Part shown: positions 27,453-35,214 of the stretch, in pieces
How the letters are laid out: each line of letters begins with the position of its first letter
Numbering within the stretch: position 1 is the first letter of the stretch
Source of the DNA: Cytophaga hutchinsonii ATCC 33406
GTDB lineage: Bacteria > Bacteroidota > Bacteroidia > Cytophagales > Cytophagaceae
Direction: 5' to 3'
Assembly: GCF_000014145.1 (NCBI RefSeq)
Contig: NC_008255.1
Location: 2,496,001 to 2,560,000, forward strand
Length of the DNA: 64,000 bases
The notes under the pieces: model-generated
What the model was told of the DNA's origin: nothing
What the model saw: only the letters and a program-made list of their open reading frames with translations
Database searches by the model: none
Program-made: the position numbers and the translations under genes

Positions 27453-28864
27453 CATTAAATAAAATTAACATATGTAATTGAAAATTGAATTCAAAATACT
27501 CCGGTTTTGAGATAACTATTCTCTACATTAGAGAAGAGTTAGTATAAAAAATTACAAGCTGTTATGATAAATGAAATTGTTTTTTACCCGCTGCATCAAC
27601 TAAGTGCATTGATCAAAAACAAAACTATTTCTTCTAAAGAATTGATAACGATTTTTCACGATCATATTTCTACGTATGAAAAAAAAAATCAACTGCATTA
27701 CAGACCTGAAATCTGTAGAAGAATTATTGGCTGAAGCAGACGTACTGGATAATAAAATAAATGAAGGTATTTACCTTGGCCCCTTGCATGGCATACCTAT
27801 GACTATTAAAGATACATTTGATGTGAAAGGAATGAAGAGCTGCAACGGAGATCCTCTTTTGCGGAATAATATTGCTGAAAAAGACGCGTATTTAATTTCA
27901 CAACTTAAAGATGCGGGTGCCATAATAATTGGAAAAACGAATTTGCCCTTATTAGCGATTGATTGGATAAGCGATAACTTTTGGTTTGGAAGAACAAACA
28001 ACCCATATGATCTCACACGTGTACCCCGGCGGAAGCTCAGGCGGCTCTGCAGCTGCTTTAGCTGCAGGGTTTACACCACTGGAACTAGGTAGTGATGCAG
28101 GAGGTTCCGTGCGCGTACTTGCCCATTTTTGCGGCGTTTGCGGCTTACGGCCAACCGATGGATTATTTTCAAACGACGGACAATTTAAATTCCCGGGAAA
28201 AGCGAAAGGTCTGCGTTATATAACTGTTCCCGGACCAATGGCCAGAAATATAACCGATCTTAAAATTCTTTTTGATGTTTTCTATGCGAACAGGTTATCC
28301 AAAAATCATGCTCCGTTAAATATTGAAAAATTTCCTTACGATAAAAACAGACCCTTGAAAATTGCCTATTCAAATACCATCCATAATGTTGAGGTAGATT
28401 CAGCATATAAACAGGTATTTACTGCATTCATAGAAAAATTAAAACAGGATGGGCACACGGTTACAGAAGAACAGCCTGACTTTAATTACAAGGAAAGCTA
28501 CCTGAACTGGGCAACGATTATGGGTTTTGATTTTGGTATCAACATGCCGGGAATTCCATTGGAAAAGTATGTAATGTGGTTATTTATGTTTTTCAAATAT
28601 CGCGATTACGACTGGGCTACAGGTATGAAAAGAGGTATTGGCGGGAACATCAAGTCGTATGCAAATGCATTGGAATTCAGAGACGAATTAAGTAACATCT
28701 TTGAAAACTTTCTAACAAAATACGACATCTGGTTAACACCTGTTTCGTCTGATTGTGCCTTCCATCATCAGCGCACCGGCAAACCCTTCCTCATGAATCG
28801 TCCTGAAATAGGTTGACAGATTTTAATACTAATCCCAGTTATCAAAAGTAACTGGGATTTTTGT

Positions 28865-29619
28865 TTAATGCACCATTTCTGGCGTTTTCATTTTTAATGA
28901 TAAATGAGGTCTTACGTTATTATATAATTGTATTGCTTGCTCAGTAAGCTCTTTTGCTACTTGTCTGGTTATTATTTTTTGACCTAATCCAAATTCTTCT
29001 TTGAGCGTTCTATTCATCCTTTCAGCTAACGCATTTTCATAAGGGTCAGATTGTTCGGTCATACTTATGCTTACTCCATTGCTATTTGACAATGCTACAT
29101 ATTCTTTACTGCAATACTGAAGCCCTCTGTCAGAATGATGAATCAATTTTGAATCAGGATACTTTCTATTTTTCAATCCCATTTCAAACGCTTTTATCAT
29201 GGATTCTGTATCCATAGAGTCTGCTATAGAGTAGCCCATTATTTTCTGCTGTAGGCATCAGTGACCATATTTAAATAGCAGTTTCCTTCATCTGTTTTTA
29301 TGTATGTGATGTCACTAACCCATACCTGCTCAGGTCTATGTATGATGAGCCCTTTCACTATATTGGGATATTTCCTGAGCCAATGCTTAGACATCGTTGT
29401 TTGAATATATCTGCGCCTGGGCTTAATAAGCATATCATAAAACCTTAATATTGAGAAGAGTTTATCCCGGCCAACTTTGAGTTCTGCCTGATCAATAAAC
29501 GGCTTTATAATATGGTAAGTCTTTTTTCCTCCTAATCTAGGAAGCTGCTTTCTTTGTGTATCTACCAGTTGTTTGATAGCCTTTCTTCTGTCAATGAGTA
29601 TCAACTCCTGCTTGAGCAT
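28865..29619 (-). pseudogene. IS3-family transposase OrfB (frameshifted)
   Basis: The integrase-like DDE protein of the IS. The first part has LGGKKTYHIIKPFI, then EQVWVSDITYIKTDEG (first Asp) and MVTDAYSRK. The frame then stops at TAA (29239-29241), and the rest (MGYSIADSMD, LIHHSDRGLQYCS with the second Asp, ENALAERMNRTLKEEF with the Glu) is in another frame. Adding one A to the AAAA before TAATG would restore SRKIMGYSIAD. Like other IS3 OrfB products it is normally made by a -1 frameshift from OrfA; the OrfB frame can be followed upstream into the end of OrfA (about 29690). This copy should make no full transposase. Confidence 0.88.
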
Positions 29620-29666
29620 TTTGTATAAATACTGACGACTATAACCTAACGTTGAAGCTATACCTT

Positions 29667-30068
29667 TTACTGTGATAAATCTTCTTTGTTCCCCTTCTCT
29701 TTGAAAGCGGCTTCTGAGAGGGGCAAATACTTTTTTCTGATTTCTGTATCAAACAGCTCATCTGCTATGTCAATAGCGGCATTGAGAATTTCTTTCTCGG
29801 CTTCCAGGCGTTTTAGTTTACGCTCCAGTTCTTTGATTTGCTTATTGGGGGCCTTCTTTTTCATCTGGTCAGATTCTTTCCAATCCAATCTACCATGTTT
29901 TCGTAACCAAGTCAATACGGTACTTCTTCCCTGGATACCATATTTCAATTGTGCCTGCTTGTAGGTTAAGTCCCCTTTTTCTACTTCATCTACTAATTGT
30001 AGTTTAAAGGCTAAACTGTAATCTTTTTGAGTCCGCTTTACATAAACTCTTTTTCCTGTCTTTTCCAT
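29667..30068 (-). CDS. IS3-family transposase OrfA
   Basis: A 133-residue DNA-binding protein. The N-terminal HTH (YSLAFKLQLVDEVEKGDLTYKQAQLKYGIQGRSTVLTWLRKHG) recognises the terminal repeats, and a leucine-zipper-like coiled coil (NKQIKELERKLKRLEAEKEILNAAID) follows, both standard for IS3 OrfA. The frame is intact. It begins 41 bp inside the right end of the element, and its end overlaps the OrfB frame, the usual set-up for programmed frameshifting. Confidence 0.9.
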   Translation of the reverse strand: MEKTGKRVYVKRTQKDYSLAFKLQLVDEVEKGDLTYKQAQLKYGIQGRSTVLTWLRKHGRLDWKESDQMKKKAPNKQIKELERKLKRLEAEKEILNAAIDIADELFDTEIRKKYLPLSEAAFKEKGNKEDLSQ

Positions 30069-30346
30069 AAGTTTGACTATTTTGTGTCAACTTATTTCAG
30101 GACGATACATCATTAATAATAAAAAAGTATCCTACACAGATGCACTGGCAAGCTTTAATTTTACCACTGCACTTCCTGGTCACCCGATATGTGTGATTCC
30201 TATAGGTTCAATTAAAAATAATATGCCGGTGGGTATTCAGATTCATTGTAAAAAATGGCATGATATAAAATTACTGGAAATTGCGGCGCATCTTGAAAAA
30301 TTAACGGAGGGCTTTAAAAAACCGCTACTCGAGTATGTATAATATT

Positions 30347-30425
30347 CTCACCGTGGTCTGTGGCACACGTCTCACCGTGGTCTGTGGCACACAGACCACC
30401 TCCCAATGGGTGGCACACAGACCAC
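30347..30425. repeat. Dispersed palindromic repeat, compound copy 2
   Basis: Two units of CTCACCGTGGTCTGTGGCAC start at 30347 and 30371. The second is followed by its inverse arm CACAGACCAC, and a further GGTGGCACACAGACCAC follows at 30409. It begins 4 bp after the stop codon of the amidase remnant. Confidence 0.85.
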
Positions 30426-30473
30426 AGTAAACATAAGCTATAACGGCATTTACAGGTAGCCTCCGCCCTATAT

Positions 30474-30487
30474 TTCGCCGCGGCGAA
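30474..30487. repeat. Palindrome TTCGCCGCGGCGAA, copy 1
   Basis: A perfect 14-bp GC-rich palindrome in an AT-rich gap. An identical copy is at 30710-30723; the pair flanks tRNA-Ser. Confidence 0.7.
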
Positions 30488-30492
30488 CCGCC

Positions 30493-30536
30493 TATGTTCC
30501 GTGTATATTCCGGGTATGTTCCGCCTATATTCCGCC
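30493..30536. repeat. Four 11-bp tandem repeats (TATRTTCCGNN)
   Basis: The units TATGTTCCGTG, TATATTCCGGG, TATGTTCCGCC and TATATTCCGCC are head to tail, one helical turn each, in the gap between the amidase remnant and tRNA-Ser. Confidence 0.8.
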
Positions 30537-30564
30537 TCTGTGATGTGTAAAAATCTGCTGAAAA

Positions 30565-30602
30565 AGTAAAATCCCCTGAAGTTTATAAAACTCAGGGGAT
30601 TT
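30565..30602 (-). terminator. Terminator downstream of tRNA-Ser
   Basis: On the minus strand the arms AATCCCCTGA and TCAGGGGATT are followed by TTACTTTTT. It begins just after the 3' end of the tRNA. Confidence 0.75.
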
Positions 30603-30603
30603 G

Positions 30604-30690
30604 TAGAGAGGAAGAGATTCGAACTCTCGGTACAGTCACCCGCACACACGCTTTCCAAGCGTGCTCCTTAAGCCACTCGGACACCTCTCT
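30604..30690 (-). tRNA. tRNA-Ser (GGA)
   Basis: The minus strand folds as a class II tRNA. The acceptor AGAGAGG pairs with CCTCTCT; the D arm includes GAGTGGCTTAAGGAG; the anticodon stem CACGC/GCGTG encloses the loop TTGGAAA (anticodon GGA, for UCC/UCU). A long variable arm follows, then the T arm with GTTCGAATC. The 87 bases include the discriminator A; no CCA is encoded, as is common in Bacteroidota. Confidence 0.95.
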
Positions 30691-30709
30691 CTGTAGCTTG
30701 GTAATTCCA

Positions 30710-30723
30710 TTCGCCGCGGCGAA
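30710..30723. repeat. Palindrome TTCGCCGCGGCGAA, copy 2
   Basis: Identical to the copy at 30474-30487, located 20 bp upstream of the tRNA-Ser gene, in its promoter region. Confidence 0.7.
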
Positions 30724-30918
30724 AACAAAAAACAAATTTCAAACGAATGAAAATCTGTCATTTTTTTAATTGGGATACAAATAAACGCTTTTATTCGGGT
30801 AAAAACAAACACAACAGAATTAATGGATTATCAGAGAGCAGGATTTTGTCTTTAAGACAGATAGAAACTTGATTATTATTAATTTAGCAATTTTATGAGC
30901 ATGTTCAATATCCGTTTG

Positions 30919-31704
30919 TTATTTGGAATTTCTGAAGCTATTTCCAAATAAAAGCCTGCTGTTAGCCGTCGTCTGTTCCACTACTGCTTCTTTCGGCATA
31001 TGAAGCACATCTCCTATCTTTTGCGCAATTATATCAATGTACGCCGGTTCATTGCGTTTGCCCCGGTATGGCACGGGTGCCAGATACGGACCATCGGTTT
31101 CAAGTACTACCTGCCCGATGCCGATCTCTTCAATCAGTGTATCCAATCCCGCTTTTTTATAGGTTATCACGCCGCCGATGCCAATCATCCAGCCATAGGT
31201 CTTTAGCAGGGTAACTTCAGCAAGGGAACCGGAAAAACAATGAAATACGCCACGTAAACCCCGTTGCATATAGGGTTTCAATACTTCCAGCGATTCGGCA
31301 TTTGCTTCCCTGCTGTGAATCACAATCGGCAGATTGTATTTCAACGCCCACTCCGCCTGTATATTCAATGCGTCCTGCTGCTGTGCAAGAAAACTTTTAT
31401 CCCAATGCAGATCAATCCCAACTTCACCCAGCGCAACAAACGTGCGGCTTGCCAGCTGCCGCTCAATAACCGCCAGCTGCTCTTTATAATCTTCTTTTAC
31501 ATAACAGGGATGCAGACCCATCATGGCAAAACAATGTTGCGGAAAATCTTTTTCTACCGCAAACATCGGTTCAATTGAATGTACATCCACATTCGGCATA
31601 TAAAAGGCTTCTACGCCTGCATCAATCGCCTGTTGAATAAGCGCATTGCGGTCTGCTTTATATTCATCTGAATACAAATGAATGTGTGTTTCTATAATTC
31701 CCAT
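30919..31704 (-). CDS. tatD: TatD family metal-dependent DNase
   Basis: A 261-residue TIM-barrel hydrolase. Metal ligands of the TatD family are visible: THIHL near the N-terminus, the Glu of VALGEVGIDLHW, the His of LPIVIHSREA, the His of GVFHCFSGS, and the Asp of LETDGPYLAP. The length is typical. The family are Mg2+-dependent 3'-5' exonucleases acting in DNA repair and turnover. It lies in the minus-strand series downstream of the envelope GT2 gene by 144 bp and is probably separate from it. Confidence 0.92.
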   Translation of the reverse strand: MGIIETHIHLYSDEYKADRNALIQQAIDAGVEAFYMPNVDVHSIEPMFAVEKDFPQHCFAMMGLHPCYVKEDYKEQLAVIERQLASRTFVALGEVGIDLHWDKSFLAQQQDALNIQAEWALKYNLPIVIHSREANAESLEVLKPYMQRGLRGVFHCFSGSLAEVTLLKTYGWMIGIGGVITYKKAGLDTLIEEIGIGQVVLETDGPYLAPVPYRGKRNEPAYIDIIAQKIGDVLHMPKEAVVEQTTANSRLLFGNSFRNSK

Positions 31705-31848
31705 CTCTAATTATGAATTATAAATTATGAATGAATCTTTTCTTTAATAAAACCATTTCAGATACCTGTTTTTTGCCAAAACATAAAATTGCTAACCAAA
31801 GCCACCTTATCTGGAAAATGTAAATTATACAATGCCTTCATTCATAAT

Positions 31849-32979
31849 TTATTTCGGTTGTATGTCTTTTCCTTTATATGTCCGTCCTTTCCATTGTACC
31901 CCCAATGGTAGCAGGCGGTACATGAATAAGAGCAACGGAAAGAAGTATCGGTTAAGTTCAAATAAGATACTATTTCTGCGCAAACTATTGATGCCCATCT
32001 TGCATGCAACCTGATCAATAAAAGACATGTGCAGATTAAATATGATTAACCAGATCACTACTATCCAGATCCAATGAATAAAAATGAATGCCAGTACCAG
32101 CATCGGAAAAAACATGGCCTGCAGCACCAGAAAAATAACCAGTATTTTGGGTAATCTGAAAGCGCCGCTTATCCAGCGTTTGCGCTGCTGTAAAGCTTCC
32201 TTAAGTGTTTTAAGCGGAGCGGTAGTTGCTGTTGAACCGGCATCTAAGAGATTGCGGAATCCCCAGCCTTTTTTAAGTGATGCCAGAAAGAGTTCAAGAT
32301 CCTCGGTTACTGAAAACGAAAGGTTTTCGTATCCGCCGGTATCGTCGTAACACAGCCGTTGTATGGCCATGTTATTTCCTACTGCCGTAACCGGAATATG
32401 CATGTCTGAAACCACATGGATCATCCCGCTTGCATACGCCCAGTCGATCCGCTGTGTACGGGCAAACAGACTGTCACCTGCAACAATCGTAGAGCCGGAT
32501 ACAATACCGGTGTTCTCTTCAAACCCGGCGAATAAGGCTTCGATCCAATGCGTCGGTACTTGTATATCCGCATCGGTTATAAACAGGAACGCTCCCCGTG
32601 CCTGCTTTGCGAGTTGTGCCAGCACGTTAGCTTTTCCCTTTACATGTCCGGCCGAAGGCTGTATGGAAACAAGATGATAATTCGGTTTATTGTGTATAAA
32701 AGCTGCAACGATGGTATGTGTTGCATCCGTCGATTGATCATCCCCGATCCACACCTCTATGTTTTCAGCCGGATAACTTAATTTTTCTACCGCCTGTAAA
32801 CAAGTTAAAATATTTTTTTCTTCGTTGCGCGCAGCGATGAGAATAGATATAACGGGACGTTGAGCTCGTGCAAAAAAAGAAGGTGGTTTATGATGAAACC
32901 GGATGCGGTACAGTAAAACACATTGGTAACTTATATAAACAATCGCGTAGGCTAAAAAAAGATACGGTATGAAACTCAT
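31849..32979 (-). CDS. Family 2 glycosyltransferase (membrane)
   Basis: A 376-residue GT2 enzyme. An N-terminal TM anchor (YLFLAYAIVYISYQCVLLYRI) precedes the GT-A domain: PVISILIAARNEEKNI, the UDP-binding Asp in IEVWIGDDQSTDATH, the DAD metal motif in FLFITDADIQVP, the ED pair in VTEDLELFLA and the QQRKRW motif of processive-type enzymes. Two or three TM helices close the protein. It overlaps the NodB-type deacetylase gene by 4 bp, so both probably build or modify one surface polysaccharide. Confidence 0.87.
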   Translation of the reverse strand: MSFIPYLFLAYAIVYISYQCVLLYRIRFHHKPPSFFARAQRPVISILIAARNEEKNILTCLQAVEKLSYPAENIEVWIGDDQSTDATHTIVAAFIHNKPNYHLVSIQPSAGHVKGKANVLAQLAKQARGAFLFITDADIQVPTHWIEALFAGFEENTGIVSGSTIVAGDSLFARTQRIDWAYASGMIHVVSDMHIPVTAVGNNMAIQRLCYDDTGGYENLSFSVTEDLELFLASLKKGWGFRNLLDAGSTATTAPLKTLKEALQQRKRWISGAFRLPKILVIFLVLQAMFFPMLVLAFIFIHWIWIVVIWLIIFNLHMSFIDQVACKMGINSLRRNSILFELNRYFFPLLLFMYRLLPLGVQWKGRTYKGKDIQPK

Positions 32980-33641
32980 AACGTTTTAAACTGGTACCCG
33001 TTGCGTAAGGATGATTCAATGTATTTAGGCAAGGCATAATCGAGATTCTCCAGAGCTTTCATGCTGTCGTGAAAAATTACAATAGAACCGTCTCTGGAAT
33101 CTTTGATTGCGGTCTGCAGGCATTTTTCAGCGCCGCGGAGTTTATCAAAATCACCCGTAATCACATCCCACATGATGATCCGGTAAATGGTCTGTAAATA
33201 ATCACATTGAGCGGTTTTCATTTTCCCGTATGGTGGTCTGAAAAGACGCTCTGTTTTCCAGGTCTGCGGCAGATCCATATCTTCTTCCAGCTTTTCCATC
33301 ATAGCTTCGCATGCCATAATGTTTGCAAAATAATAATCGTCTGCATGCTTCCATCCTTTTAAATGATTATAGGTGTGGTTTGCCGTACGATGTCCTTCCT
33401 GTAAAATGCGTTTATATAATTCGGGATACTTTTTAATATTATCACCCACACAAAAAAACGTCGCTTTGATATCATATTTTTTAAGCAGCTCCAGTACAAA
33501 AGGTGTAGCCGTGGGTACCGGCCCATCATCAAACGTAAGGTAAATCGTTTTAGCTTCATCCTTACCGCTTTTCAAACGCCATTCAGCTCCCTTAAAAAAC
33601 TGTGAAAATAGCCAACCCGAATGATTAAAATACAAACTCAT
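32976..33641 (-). CDS. NodB-type polysaccharide deacetylase
   Basis: A 221-residue single-domain CE4 enzyme. The motifs are TIYLTFDDGPVP (catalytic Asp and metal-binding Asp), HRTANHTYNH (metal-binding His pair), FRPPYGKMK and IVIFHDSM. It removes N- or O-acetyl groups from glycans. There is no signal peptide or TM helix, so it may act in the cytoplasm or leave by another route. Its stop overlaps the GT2 start (4 bp), and a Wzx-like flippase lies 124 bp upstream; the set looks like an exopolysaccharide or lipid-linked-sugar module. Confidence 0.88.
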   Translation of the reverse strand: MSLYFNHSGWLFSQFFKGAEWRLKSGKDEAKTIYLTFDDGPVPTATPFVLELLKKYDIKATFFCVGDNIKKYPELYKRILQEGHRTANHTYNHLKGWKHADDYYFANIMACEAMMEKLEEDMDLPQTWKTERLFRPPYGKMKTAQCDYLQTIYRIIMWDVITGDFDKLRGAEKCLQTAIKDSRDGSIVIFHDSMKALENLDYALPKYIESSLRNGYQFKTL

Positions 33642-33765
33642 TTAAATTGATTACGACTGAATTATTCTATGCCTTGTTGTATTACTGATGCAAATGTATA
33701 AAAATAGCAGTTGTTTTTTTATTCTATGTGATAAATAAGCAAAAAGGGAGGGATAAAACAAATTT

Positions 33766-35136
33766 TTAAAACGTATGTATCGATTTATGCAGGTTAAGTG
33801 CCAGGCTGAAAAAGAGCACCAGAATGCCTGTCGTTGTTGAGGCGAGCCACCATACAAGTTCAAAATGATGCGCCGTGTAAAAACTTACCAATGTAATTGC
33901 TGCCAGCAAAAGCAGTTTCACGGTTATGGAATAATCCAGTGCGGCATGTTTGTGTCGCAGGATAAAATAGACATAACTGCCGGAAATAAAAATATTACTG
34001 ATTACAGTAGCTACAGCTGCCCCGGAAATGCCTAACCAGGGAAGCAGAATCACATTCAATACCACATTGATCACAATACTTCCAATAAGCATTTTATTTA
34101 TAAAATATTCTCCGCCTGTTGCCGATAATAATGTTCCGAATGCTGCAAAAAAAGCATGAATAAAGACCGCGCCAAAAAGAATCTTTAAACAGCTTGTCAT
34201 TTCTGCAATCTCTGCCGGGGTACTGTTGCCTAATAAAAAGAATAGCTGTTCCCCATAGAACCACACAAAACAGGAAATAAAGATCATTGGTATACCGCTC
34301 ACGATTTGAGACATGCTGATGATCTTTGACAGATCAGCCGGATTATTTTTGAAGAACGCAAAACGGGCAAAAAACATGGGTAAAATAATCCATAAGAACA
34401 TCATAAACGCATCCATCCAGCGGTAGGCGCCTGCATATAAGCCTGATGCGTGCTCGCCGAGCATACGTTCAATCATTACCTGATCAATTTTATCGTGCAA
34501 TGAAAACAGCACCGTAATCAATGCAAACGGATATGTCTGCTTAACAATATCTTTCCAGGCACGCAAGTTCCATTGAAACGAAAATGATTCAGGGGTATAT
34601 AATTTAATGGCCGGGATCACAAACACCAATAAACTCAGCAACATAACCACTACACGCAGCTCAATATAATTGCTTAGTGTTATTCCCCAGGTAAACAGAA
34701 TTAGCGTTCCGATTATTAAAAAAGTTTTATCTGAAACGGACGCAAGAGAGTCAATCGTAAACCGTTGCGACGCCTGAAACTTGGCGCGTATGTACATAAG
34801 CAGCTGGTAGAAACTATACGACAGGCTGATTAAAAACAACAGGATTATTTCATCTGTATGATACCCAATCAGATACCCTACAGCAACCATAAAAAACGGA
34901 TAGATTGCGGCTAATACAAATTTAAAAGAGAAATAGGTGGAAAATGCATCGGGTGCATAACCGGTCTCTGCGGCGAACTTTTTAGTAAGAAATTGATTGA
35001 CCCCCAGATCCAGTAAAACGATAAAAAGAAATGCCAGCGCATTTAACGCTGCGAATAAACCATACTGCTCATGACCGATACTATTCTGGACACTATTCTC
35101 TAACAATAAGTTTATAGGCTTGATCGTTAGATTCAA
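33766..35136 (-). CDS. Wzx-like polysaccharide flippase
   Basis: A membrane protein of about 456 residues in the MATE/MOP oligosaccharide flippase group with about 12-14 TM helices: GHEQYGLFAALNALAFLFIVLLDLGVNQFLTKKFA near the N-terminus matches the GxxxYG and DlGl...l.r pattern of Wzx. It should flip undecaprenyl-linked oligosaccharides to the periplasm. The start is uncertain: the first usual start codon is TTG at 35136, but the frame is open back to a TAA near 35190, and the extra residues (LRKIGKLYKNIALAILL) look like the normal beginning of TM1. A rare start such as ATT is possible. It diverges from the O-antigen ligase gene. Confidence 0.83.
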   Translation of the reverse strand: MNLTIKPINLLLENSVQNSIGHEQYGLFAALNALAFLFIVLLDLGVNQFLTKKFAAETGYAPDAFSTYFSFKFVLAAIYPFFMVAVGYLIGYHTDEIILLFLISLSYSFYQLLMYIRAKFQASQRFTIDSLASVSDKTFLIIGTLILFTWGITLSNYIELRVVVMLLSLLVFVIPAIKLYTPESFSFQWNLRAWKDIVKQTYPFALITVLFSLHDKIDQVMIERMLGEHASGLYAGAYRWMDAFMMFLWIILPMFFARFAFFKNNPADLSKIISMSQIVSGIPMIFISCFVWFYGEQLFFLLGNSTPAEIAEMTSCLKILFGAVFIHAFFAAFGTLLSATGGEYFINKMLIGSIVINVVLNVILLPWLGISGAAVATVISNIFISGSYVYFILRHKHAALDYSITVKLLLLAAITLVSFYTAHHFELVWWLASTTTGILVLFFSLALNLHKSIHTF

Positions 35137-35214
35137 AAGTATAGCTAGCGCAATATTTTTATATAATTTTCCTATCTTTCGTAGATTTTAGTTACAATAA
35201 TACACAATATAATT

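Larger units (their letters stand above)
28794..30109 (-). mobile_element. IS3-family insertion sequence, 1316 bp
   Basis: The element starts TGAATCGTCCTGAAATA and ends with the inverse of TGTATCGTCCTGAAATA, so the terminal inverted repeats begin with TG as in the IS3 family and extend about 24 bp with two mismatches (to GTTGACA). It is flanked by the direct repeat TCA (28791-28793 and 30110-30112). It encodes OrfA and a frameshifted OrfB on the minus strand. It is inserted in an amidase gene in the opposite orientation. Confidence 0.9.
27564..30342 (+). pseudogene. Amidase pseudogene (frameshifted and IS-interrupted)
   Basis: An amidase-signature (GatA-like) gene broken three times. It starts at ATG 27564 (MINEIVFYPLHQLSALIKNK). 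The frame is lost in a run of ten A at 27679-27688, continues at GPLHGIPMTIKDTFDVKGM (the Lys of the triad), is lost again near 28017-28025, and continues at [16 protein letters not shown] and [12 protein letters not shown] (both catalytic Ser). At 28791 an IS3-type element interrupts it; the C-terminus (INNKKVSYTDALASFNFTTALPGHP) resumes at 30113. Removing the IS and one 3-bp duplicate joins the last two parts in frame (KPFLINNKK). Intact relatives hydrolyse amides. The two frameshifts mean excision alone would not restore it. Confidence 0.88.

Noticed and set aside
30314-30658. 114-residue minus-strand frame
   Set aside because: It runs through tRNA-Ser, its terminator and the repeat cluster, so it is not a gene.
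33651-33863. 70-residue minus-strand frame between the deacetylase and flippase genes
   Set aside because: It overlaps the flippase C-terminus in another frame and has no protein-like features.
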